NCBI GenBank assembly: GCA_947442505.1
Contig: CANEVR010000018.1
Location: forward strand, 1-42,078
Direction of reading: 5' to 3'
Length of the DNA: 42,078 nt
DNA from: Flavobacteriales bacterium
Lineage (GTDB): Bacteria; Bacteroidota; Bacteroidia; Flavobacteriales_D; Sanyastnellaceae
The translations under genes were made by a program, and so were the position numbers. Below, piece after piece: positions 35,649 through 42,078 of the stretch. How positions within the stretch are numbered: position 1 is the stretch's first letter; each line of letters begins with the position of its first letter. The notes beneath the pieces were generated by a model, which saw only the letters and a list, made by a program, of their open reading frames with translations, searched no databases and had not been told where the DNA came from.

Positions 35649-36637
35649 GGTTGAACAACAATGAGGCGATCAAACTCTTCTGTCGTGGCGCGGTCCATCT
35701 TCTCTTTGGTGCCGTAAATAATGGAACTTTGCACATCTGATTCTCCATTGGTTTGATACCACTGCGCCACTTCATCCATGGACATACACATGAACGCTTT
35801 GGAAAATATTTCAGATGTCAACATGCTTGGCGCAGAAACTGACACCCACTGAAAATCATTGTCCACCCAAGTTCCTTTGGGAATATTCATGAATGTACGT
35901 TTGTCTTGCCCATTCTTAAATGAAAGCGCTCGATTCTTTAATCGGATTTGAGGGTCTTGCATTTGTCCTGTGAATCCCATGGGCACAACATTGAAATCAC
36001 CTGGGCCCTGTCCAAAGATCAGGTACTTCCCTGCCATGGAAACCTTGATGGCGGAGAATCCATGCTCCTTCAATTTATCCACCACCAAGTCCATACCCCA
36101 ACAACTGGCTGCTTCCGTTACATCCCACTCCGCATCTCTGTGGTGTTTAATCCACTGCACCTTATTGCCGGTCTCCTTCAACTCCATCAAATGAGGACCA
36201 AATCCTACAATGGGTTTGAATGCTTCAAAGTTGGGGGTGAATTCGGGATCTGCTATGGCGTATTGTAACACACGATCTAAAGCAATGGAGGTAGGATCAA
36301 AATATCCTTTCGACCATTCTTTCATTTCCTCCATCTTGTGGTAAAACCGAACAAAAAAATGTCCGTTGTCTTGAATGTCAATCGCCTTAAAGACGTCCTT
36401 ATTGTAATTGAAGCGATGGATGGTTGAGTTGGTATCGTTCAAATCAAAGTGCTCCGCAACACCTCTCAAAATGTCATCGATTTCCTTTTCATAGTTCGTA
36501 GAATCCCCCACCACTTCAATCTTGTATTGCTTGCCCATAAAGATTCCTTGATATTCTCTACCTTGCAAAGTAGATTTGGAATTATTTTGGCATGCAGAAA
36601 GAAAGATGACCGAAGCAAGAATGAAGAACCTAATCAT
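35645..36637 (-). CDS. ApbE-like lipoprotein with degenerate active-site motifs
   Basis: ApbE proteins transfer FMN from FAD onto proteins such as Nqr or Rnf subunits. The 330 residues start at 36637 (MIRFFILASVIFLSACQNN, lipobox LSAC), the start that gives a clean lipoprotein signal. Family traits are YQGIFMGKQYKIEVVGDS, DTNSTIHRFN and DPTSIALDRVLQYAI. The canonical DLGGIGKGYAVD-type motif is replaced by EAASCWGMDLVVDKLKEHGF, and the GGD/N motif by MAGKYLIFG. The usual TSG near the end is not evident. It may therefore be a binding-only or altered-substrate relative. It overlaps tsaD (ATGA). The box TAATTTTG ends six bases before the ATG. Confidence 0.7.
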   Translation of the reverse strand: MIRFFILASVIFLSACQNNSKSTLQGREYQGIFMGKQYKIEVVGDSTNYEKEIDDILRGVAEHFDLNDTNSTIHRFNYNKDVFKAIDIQDNGHFFVRFYHKMEEMKEWSKGYFDPTSIALDRVLQYAIADPEFTPNFEAFKPIVGFGPHLMELKETGNKVQWIKHHRDAEWDVTEAASCWGMDLVVDKLKEHGFSAIKVSMAGKYLIFGQGPGDFNVVPMGFTGQMQDPQIRLKNRALSFKNGQDKRTFMNIPKGTWVDNDFQWVSVSAPSMLTSEIFSKAFMCMSMDEVAQWYQTNGESDVQSSIIYGTKEKMDRATTEEFDRLIVVQP

Positions 36638-36643
36638 AGTCAA

Positions 36644-36651
36644 CAAAATTA
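36644..36651 (-). promoter_or_regulatory. Promoter box of the ApbE-like gene
   Basis: TAATTTTG on the minus strand, six bases before the ATG at 36637. It lies within the 22-base gap to the divergent plug gene, so the two starts are nearly head-to-head. Confidence 0.45.
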
Positions 36652-36659
36652 AGGCAAGT

Positions 36660-37937
36660 ATGCAAGTACTTGGTATTATTGCTTTGAATATGTTATCCAT
36701 TTTGTGCTGTTCACAATCTCCAGTTTGGTTGGACCAAAGTCCATTTGGTCACCAAGAAGGCATCAGAAATGCAACGGTCACGACACCTGATGGCGATGTA
36801 GTCTTTCCCATTGTCTTTTTGCAGCAGTCCTCACCATTATGGTTTCAGTTTGATTGGATAACGGATGATCAAGAGTGGCTGAACTATCGTATTTTTCATT
36901 GCACTGTTGAAGGCAAAATCAACGATGTAGATTACACTGAATTCGTTCAAGGTTTTGAAACACAGGAAATTTCAGAGTCACCGCAATTTGGTTTGAACAC
37001 CACCACCGATTACGTGCACTATCATTTGCCTTTTCCAAATGACATGATGCGGCCCAGTATTTCTGGTCGATATTGGTTATTGATATACCGCAACAATGAT
37101 TGGCAGAATCAAGAAAACCATGTCGTAGCCTTTCCTTTCTTTGTTGTTGAAGAGAAAGTCCTTTTGGCGGCTCAGACCCGAAGATCAAGTCAAGGCCGAA
37201 ACATTCAAAGTCACCAACAATTGGATGTTACAGTGAATCCCAATGGTCAATTCTTTTCCGACATTTATAGAGACATTCATTTGCAGGTTTTCCAGAACTT
37301 TGAGATGCAACCGAGTGAGGATTGTATCAACCCGAAACCGACTTTTGTCGAACCCCATCAATGGCGCTTCATCGATGATGTAAATCCTGGTTTTCCGGGA
37401 GGCAATGAATGGCGCATGATGTCAACGGTTGACATTTCTGTACCTGGTTTCAATATTGACCACACCTTGCCCAATCAAGAATGGCCGGAAGTATTTGTTG
37501 CATTGGATCAACCCAACAGCAGAACCCATTCCAGTTGGATGGATTACAACGGGAAAAATATTTGGGTCACCAACAACAGTTCTGTTCATGCGGTCGAATG
37601 TGATTATTTCCTGACGCATTTTCAATTCAAAGGTTCACATGAAAGTCAACAAACACTTTCCCTAGAGATACAAACCACATTGGGTATTAAAGAATTATTC
37701 CCTTGTCATTATGATGCCAATAGCGGATTGTACCATTGCGACGCTTTATTGAAGCAAGGCATCTACAATTATCGATATCGGTATTTGGGACAAATTCAGC
37801 CAGATGATGACATAGCATATACGGAAGGAAATTTTGCCTTAACTGGCAATGATTACAATTGTTTTTTATACCAACGGGATCCCGTTTATGGTTTGGACCG
37901 CATCATCGGATTTCAAAAAGTCAGCAGCCAACCATGA
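36660..37937 (+). CDS. Type IX secretion system plug protein (DUF5103)
   Basis: DUF5103 proteins include the Plug that closes the periplasmic mouth of the SprA translocon of T9SS. The 425 residues from the ATG at 36660 have a signal peptide that ends near SILCCSQ. An upstream start would place the signal internally. Family phrases are NATVTTPDGDVVFPIVFLQQ, SPLWFQFDWITDDQEWLNYR, PHQWRFIDDVNPGFPGGNEW, DYFLTHFQF and GIYNYRYRYLG, plus EGNFALTGNDYNCFLYQRDP at the C-terminus. The last gives near-certain assignment to this family. It fits with the four T9SS cargo genes in this window. The formyltransferase gene begins in its stop codon (ATGA overlap). Confidence 0.93.
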   Translation: MQVLGIIALNMLSILCCSQSPVWLDQSPFGHQEGIRNATVTTPDGDVVFPIVFLQQSSPLWFQFDWITDDQEWLNYRIFHCTVEGKINDVDYTEFVQGFETQEISESPQFGLNTTTDYVHYHLPFPNDMMRPSISGRYWLLIYRNNDWQNQENHVVAFPFFVVEEKVLLAAQTRRSSQGRNIQSHQQLDVTVNPNGQFFSDIYRDIHLQVFQNFEMQPSEDCINPKPTFVEPHQWRFIDDVNPGFPGGNEWRMMSTVDISVPGFNIDHTLPNQEWPEVFVALDQPNSRTHSSWMDYNGKNIWVTNNSSVHAVECDYFLTHFQFKGSHESQQTLSLEIQTTLGIKELFPCHYDANSGLYHCDALLKQGIYNYRYRYLGQIQPDDDIAYTEGNFALTGNDYNCFLYQRDPVYGLDRIIGFQKVSSQP

Positions 37938-38875
37938 AAATCATCGTTATTGGAAATGGAAAGATGGCCACGGACTGTATCCGTTGGATGCTGATGAGTG
38001 AATCACATACTCTTGCGCATATTTTCTATGAGAACGAAAAGAATGTGAATCCACGGGTATTGCTAGAACTCATAGATTCACATCATCTCCCCTCCTCTAC
38101 CATTGTGAAGATTCATGATGAAGCCAATTTGAAGGTGATGCAAAGCATATCTCCCGATTGGATTTTCAACATAAACTGCTATCAGTACCTGCGAGAATCG
38201 GTTTTGTCCATCCCAAAGAATGGCGTCATCAATTTTCACAACGGACCCCTGCCCCGCTATGGTGGTGTAAACATTCCATCTTGGGCCATAATCAAGGGTG
38301 AAGCACAACACGGAGTTACCTGGCATTTGGTCAATGCTGAAATCGATGCAGGAGAAGTCCTGAGTCAAGCTCATTTTGAGTTAACCGCTAGGATGACAGC
38401 AGCGCAATTGATGGTCAAATGCATACAAGTTGGATTGCAACTATTTGAGCAACATTGGGCGGATTGGGTGGAAGGGAAAGTTCAACCTACATCACAACAG
38501 GGTGAGCGATTGTACTTTGGTTTAAAAGACAAAGTACCCAATGGGGGATTACTGACCAAAAATCAAACAAGCGTCCATTGGGATAAAATGATTCGGGGAT
38601 TACACTTGTTTCCCTACCCCAACGAATTTGGATTTGCCCACATTTTATTGGACCAAAAAAAGTACTACGTCATTGCTGGAAGAAAATGGGAAGAAGAGTT
38701 GGAAGGTGAATGGGGAACCTTTGTGGTCTTGGAAAATAAAGGATTTGTCATCCAACTTTGTGACGGACCTTTTCTTGTTACGCAATTGGCAGATGAGCAG
38801 TGGCAGTTGGTAAAACCCAATGCAATCAGCATCGGTTGGAATACATCACAATTCCCAACAATAGAAGGTGAGTAA
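37934..38875 (+). CDS. Formyltransferase (methionyl-tRNA formyltransferase-like)
   Basis: 313 residues from the ATG at 37934, which overlaps the plug stop. The N-terminal formyltransferase fold (MKIIVIGNGKMATDCIRWML) includes the hallmark INFHNGPLPRYGGVNIPSWA, where the N-x-H pair matches N106/H108 of E. coli Fmt. HLVNAEIDAGEVL supplies the catalytic aspartate (D144 equivalent). The C-terminal region differs from Fmt, so the acceptor is probably a sugar amine, a lipid A or an NRPS-type substrate rather than Met-tRNA; this is inference. All three catalytic residues are intact. It likely uses 10-formyl-tetrahydrofolate, the product of Fhs. Confidence 0.85.
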   Translation: MKIIVIGNGKMATDCIRWMLMSESHTLAHIFYENEKNVNPRVLLELIDSHHLPSSTIVKIHDEANLKVMQSISPDWIFNINCYQYLRESVLSIPKNGVINFHNGPLPRYGGVNIPSWAIIKGEAQHGVTWHLVNAEIDAGEVLSQAHFELTARMTAAQLMVKCIQVGLQLFEQHWADWVEGKVQPTSQQGERLYFGLKDKVPNGGLLTKNQTSVHWDKMIRGLHLFPYPNEFGFAHILLDQKKYYVIAGRKWEEELEGEWGTFVVLENKGFVIQLCDGPFLVTQLADEQWQLVKPNAISIGWNTSQFPTIEGE

Positions 38876-38958
38876 TCATTTTTTTCTTGTTTTTTTTCAA
38901 CAATTCTCTCCATTTCAGGATAGAGATTTTCAAGTTATCCCCAATTCATTAACACTGC

Positions 38959-38989
38959 TTTAATCATCCAAAAAAGGCGAATAGATTTA
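38959..38989 (+). promoter_or_regulatory. Promoter of the SMC-like operon
   Basis: TTTA (38959-38962), a 19-base spacer and TAGATTTA (38982-38989) have the same geometry as the small-RNA promoter at 9438-9468. They would start transcription at about 38993. Confidence 0.5.
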
Positions 38990-38992
38990 CAA

Positions 38993-39014
38993 GGTTGAGC
39001 TTTACGGCTTGACC
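38993..39014 (+). promoter_or_regulatory. 5'-terminal hairpin in the SMC operon leader
   Basis: GGTTGAGC (38993-39000) pairs with GCTTGACC (39007-39014) in 8 pairs (two wobbles) over the loop TTTACG. It begins at the predicted transcription start and lies about 20 bases before the ATG, with AAGGA before the start codon. Confidence 0.45.
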
Positions 39015-39033
39015 CTAAACAAATTTTTAAGGA

Positions 39034-41694
39034 ATGATTACACGAATTATTGGTATCAATACCAGTACCTATGTGAACGCAGAAATGCGTTTGGACGACT
39101 GCGATTCATTGCAGCTTGTAGGGCCCAACAACGTTGGTAAATCGACGTTGATTTACACCCTCAATTTCTTGTTCATTGTCGATGGATCCAAGATGTCTTT
39201 CTCCGGTCAGCGCCGCGGTGACAAAGAAACCATTCATCACTACTTCCCCACACACAATCAGAGTTACATCATTTTTGAAATCAAAAAAAATGATGCCGAA
39301 TATTGTATTCTAGTGAAACGCGACAGCGATGGAGAATTGGAATATTTCCGTTTGAATTGCGAATACCGCTCTGAATATTTCTTCACCAAAGAAGGTACAC
39401 ACCAACGTATCCGCAAATGGGATGAAGTACAAGCGACGTTGGAAGAAGAAAAAGTTGAATTGTATTTGTACAAGAGCAAGACAGAAGTTTTCAATGCCGT
39501 TTACGCACGTGGCAAGCGCAATGAAGCTGTTATTTGGTTAGAGGATAGCGTCAGAACAGATGGATTATCCAACAATTTCTCAAAGGTTTATCGCTATTTG
39601 ATCAATTCTAAATTGATCACCAACAAAACCTTGAAAGAGTCTTTGATCATTGCCGACAACCGCGAAAATGAAGGACTTTCCTTCTCTCAAAAGAACAAGA
39701 AAGACATCAATGACTTGTTGCGTATCAATGAGGAAATCAAAACCATCAAGTCCATTCAAAAAGATTTCGAAGAGTTTCGCGAAGTAGTAAACTTGTTCAG
39801 AGCCAAAAATAAAATCGTTAGTGATTTGGTTTATGCTTTTGACAAACAATACAACGGGGTCATTCAAGACTTGGATTCAGGTCGTTTGGACAAAGAGAAA
39901 AATTTCCAAACCACATTGGTCAATGTCAATGAAAAATTGAAGCCCCGTCAGGAAGAATTGAACCGCGAGATTGGAAAGAAAGAGACAGAGGAAGAAATGT
40001 TGGAGAGAGAATTCATTGGTATGCAATCACAGCTGGATGAAATCAACTCTTTTGAGACTAAGAAGTTCTTGGATGAGGCTTTGATCAATCTGGATGCGAA
40101 GAGAAAGGAAACTGAAGTTCGCATTACAACAGTTGAGAACAAAAAATTGGACACCAAGCAACTGGAATCCAAATTGGGCAAATTGGACAGCGCCATTGCG
40201 CTATTTGAAAATCAGATCAAGAATTATGATGACCAGTTGATCCAAAAGATTACCGGTGATGATGAATCGAGAAAGATATTGAATGCAATCTTCACACCGG
40301 AGTTCGCTACCCTACCCTCCAATTTGGTAAAGAAAAAGATCTCCAAAGTTGGAGCGAGCATGAACATCTTTGATGGTGAAATCAAATTGCCCAAGGACAT
40401 GCCATCCAAAGATCTTCCCTCTGTGAAAGCACTGAAAGAGGAATTGGCAGAGGTTCAGTCGGAGAAAATTGAATTGGAAAAACTTTGGGCAGTGGCCATG
40501 CACTTGGACAAGGCGCAGAAAGAGTTGCAAAAAGTAAATGAAGACATCGAGGCCACTAAGGAAAAATTACGCAAGCTCAAAGAGAAACCAAGTTTAGAAA
40601 AGAAAATTTCTGAATTGGGTAAGCAATTGCGCGAGGTTAAAGGTGAAAAACAAACATTGGAAGAAGAGTTGCGCAAGCTAAAGAAAGAGATCAACGAAAA
40701 AACCTTGGCCTTGGATACCTGGAAAGAAGATATCCGCAAGTCAGAGGAAAGGTTGATTGAGTTGAAGCGAAGAAAGCAAGAAATTGAAATGTTGGGAATT
40801 GTTCCGACCGCTTTTGATACAACAGAATCTTTGGACGATATCTACCAAAAAATCAAATTGGTTAGCCAAGATCGAGAAACACTAAAGGCTAACAAGGACC
40901 GTACATTTGATCAGTTGCGTTTCAAAACTAACAGCGCCACCGCGGATGAGAAAGAGTTCATCAAGTTCATTGAAGACGAGATAGCTTGTATTCAAGACAA
41001 AGAAAAATCCATTGATGGTTTGTTGGCTTCTATATCCACACAATTCGCCAATCCAGCTTACAACCTGAGAAAGCGATTCGAAGAGTTCAAGGCTTTTGTT
41101 TACAACAAATTCAATGATAGTTTATCAAAGACCCGCATCTCCAATATTGAGAGTTTGCGCATCGAATTGGTAGACAACAAAAGAGTATTGTTTGATTTGG
41201 AGCGCATATCATCGATTGAGAATTTAACCTCTCAATTGGCCTTCGAATTTGAGCAAGGCGAGGATTTGAAAATATTGAACAATTACTTGGACAATGGAAA
41301 GACCATTGAGTTTGAGGATTTGTTTGACATTGAATTGCACCTGAACATCAAAGGCACTTTGAAGCGTGTGGATTTGAAAGAGCAAGTAGAATCTGACGGT
41401 ACGGATAGGATGATTCGTTTGGTTATTGTCATGGCCATCATCAATCGTTTGGCCATTAGCTCTCCTCAAAATAAAATTGCCCTCTTCATTGACGAGATTG
41501 GAACCATTGATGAGCAAAACCGACCTCAGCTGGTGCAGTTCTGTAAGGAGCACAACTACTTGCCCATCTTTGCGGCGCCTCAGCCTTATGACGGATTCTC
41601 CAAGTATTATTTCATCTTCCGTTCAAAAGGAAAGATCAATTTGAATGATCGCCAACATGCTGTAAGACGTGAAGAATTAAATCTATTGAACTAA
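39034..41694 (+). CDS. SMC/condensin-like coiled-coil ATPase, start of an unassigned operon
   Basis: 886 residues. A head half-domain at the N-terminus has Walker A GPNNVGKST at 30-38. A long coiled coil (about 250-410 and 460-660) is broken by a short non-coiled stretch (about 410-460), where a hinge would be; there is no CxxC zinc hook. The other head half at the end has Walker B LFIDEIG (D820/E821) with IDEQNRPQLVQFCKEHNYLP. The ABC signature is unusual: SDGTDRMIRLVIVMAII replaces LSGGE/Q. The layout resembles the MukB/MksB/JetC class but is shorter than typical (about 1000-1200). It would bind and perhaps loop or cut-gate DNA. It is coupled to the next two ORFs (TAATG). Confidence 0.8.
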   Translation: MITRIIGINTSTYVNAEMRLDDCDSLQLVGPNNVGKSTLIYTLNFLFIVDGSKMSFSGQRRGDKETIHHYFPTHNQSYIIFEIKKNDAEYCILVKRDSDGELEYFRLNCEYRSEYFFTKEGTHQRIRKWDEVQATLEEEKVELYLYKSKTEVFNAVYARGKRNEAVIWLEDSVRTDGLSNNFSKVYRYLINSKLITNKTLKESLIIADNRENEGLSFSQKNKKDINDLLRINEEIKTIKSIQKDFEEFREVVNLFRAKNKIVSDLVYAFDKQYNGVIQDLDSGRLDKEKNFQTTLVNVNEKLKPRQEELNREIGKKETEEEMLEREFIGMQSQLDEINSFETKKFLDEALINLDAKRKETEVRITTVENKKLDTKQLESKLGKLDSAIALFENQIKNYDDQLIQKITGDDESRKILNAIFTPEFATLPSNLVKKKISKVGASMNIFDGEIKLPKDMPSKDLPSVKALKEELAEVQSEKIELEKLWAVAMHLDKAQKELQKVNEDIEATKEKLRKLKEKPSLEKKISELGKQLREVKGEKQTLEEELRKLKKEINEKTLALDTWKEDIRKSEERLIELKRRKQEIEMLGIVPTAFDTTESLDDIYQKIKLVSQDRETLKANKDRTFDQLRFKTNSATADEKEFIKFIEDEIACIQDKEKSIDGLLASISTQFANPAYNLRKRFEEFKAFVYNKFNDSLSKTRISNIESLRIELVDNKRVLFDLERISSIENLTSQLAFEFEQGEDLKILNNYLDNGKTIEFEDLFDIELHLNIKGTLKRVDLKEQVESDGTDRMIRLVIVMAIINRLAISSPQNKIALFIDEIGTIDEQNRPQLVQFCKEHNYLPIFAAPQPYDGFSKYYFIFRSKGKINLNDRQHAVRREELNLLN

Positions 41695-41807
41695 TGAAAA
41701 CCTTTGATAACGAATTTCAATACACCCCTTCAATTGTAGAAAATCTTGAAGAGGTAAAAGTAAAATTTCACTTGATTGAAACCAGCGAAATAGCACAAAA
41801 TGATTAA
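41694..41807 (+). CDS. 37-residue ORF, translationally coupled inside the SMC operon
   Basis: The ATG at 41694 overlaps the SMC-gene stop by one base (TAATG), and its own stop overlaps the next ORF's start by eight bases (ATGATTAA). The peptide (MKTFDNEFQYTPSIVENL, then EEVKVKFHLIETSEIAQND) is acidic, without membrane helix, signal or cysteine. Coupling on both sides suggests it is translated, but it is too short to assign. It might be an ATPase-binding peptide, or merely a translational relay to the third gene. Confidence 0.45.
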   Translation: MKTFDNEFQYTPSIVENLEEVKVKFHLIETSEIAQND

Positions 41808-42078
41808 AGCCGAACCACGGACCATATTAAACTTTTTGCACACCTACTTTGATGTAGTGCGAGACCTCTTTGAGTTCCAATCCCATGATGGATTGATATC
41901 CAGAGAAGCTTTTGACATGATTGTCAAAAAGCATGGTCAGCAAAACATCGTGGGTAAGCTGAAAGAGTACCGCATCGTAAGGAGCATCGGTAGTGATTTT
42001 GAAATGCGAGATGTGTATTTCAAAATGATGGAGTTCCTATTGTTTGAGTTCAAACCTTTGCTACCTGAGACCATCGAA
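41800..42078 (+). CDS. N-terminal part of an operon partner of the SMC-like ATPase (cut by window edge)
   Basis: 93 residues are visible, starting MIKAEPRTILNFLHTYFDVV and continuing RDLFEFQSHDGLISREAFDM, IVKKHGQQNIVGKLKEYRIV and RSIGSDFEMRDVYFKMMEFL before the window ends. The arrangement of short helices followed by RIVRSIGSDFEMRDVY suggests a winged-helix-type opening, as found in kleisin-like subunits (MksF/JetA type) of small condensins. That is inference from shape and context, not from a recognised family. It begins inside the stop of the 37-residue ORF, so it is translated in coupling with the SMC-like gene. Confidence 0.55.
   Translation, partial: MIKAEPRTILNFLHTYFDVVRDLFEFQSHDGLISREAFDMIVKKHGQQNIVGKLKEYRIVRSIGSDFEMRDVYFKMMEFLLFEFKPLLPETIE

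Noticed and set aside
39034-41694. Calling the SMC-like gene JetC of Wadjet or MksB
   Set aside because: The overall layout fits that class, but length, gene order and signature differ and the partners are cut off, so a named system would be overclaiming.

Overview
The window reads as a chromosomal segment of a Bacteroidota bacterium, most likely a flavobacterium-like lineage. Direct signs are the lineage-specific promoter -7 box TANNTTTG in front of many genes, type IX secretion (T9SS) cargo with type A and type B C-terminal sorting domains, SprB repeats, a DUF5777 beta-barrel protein and a DUF5103 T9SS plug protein. It is dense: the longest gene-free stretch is about 220 bases (9405-9624), and that one holds a probable small RNA. 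No tRNA, rRNA, insertion sequence or CRISPR array was seen.

Left part (1-13549). This is mostly housekeeping. It has the 5' part of gyrA facing left, then clpC with a PH-like membrane protein, a rhomboid protease, a small lipoprotein and ychF. A 45-residue histidine-rich membrane protein follows, with its own promoter and terminator. A three-gene leftward operon encodes an OB-fold protein, a YceI protein and a DUF5777 barrel. Next are a secreted SGNH hydrolase, a probable small RNA, lptF/G-tgt (overlapping), and era-ispE. The gyrA-clpC gap carries two DnaA-box-like 9-mers.

Middle (13546-30449). This part is rich in exported proteins: an 8-repeat SprB-like adhesin, a small secreted protein, a choice-of-anchor-B protein, a patatin-like lipase, a subtilisin-family protease with an unusual C-terminal region, a T9SS type B protein and a penicillin-acylase-family hydrolase. 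fdhD sits in the protease/patatin operon and faces fhs (formate-tetrahydrofolate ligase), so two formate-related genes lie back to back. A two-gene leftward unit (GNAT-like 175-residue protein plus 61-residue basic protein) stands out as accessory DNA with direct repeats at its promoter.

Right part (30529-42078). It holds an SF2 helicase, an SRPBCC protein, a SulP anion transporter coupled to a beta-carbonic anhydrase, tsaD, a divergent ApbE-like lipoprotein, the T9SS plug gene and a formyltransferase. At the right edge a separate operon begins: an 886-residue SMC/condensin-like ATPase, a 37-residue ORF and the start of a third gene that runs out of the window. All three are translationally coupled. 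This compact SMC operon is the best candidate for an undescribed system, but its remaining genes are not visible.

On expression, the -7 boxes fall into two spacing classes relative to the start codon: about 4 bases (predicted leaderless mRNAs) and 16-18 bases (leadered).
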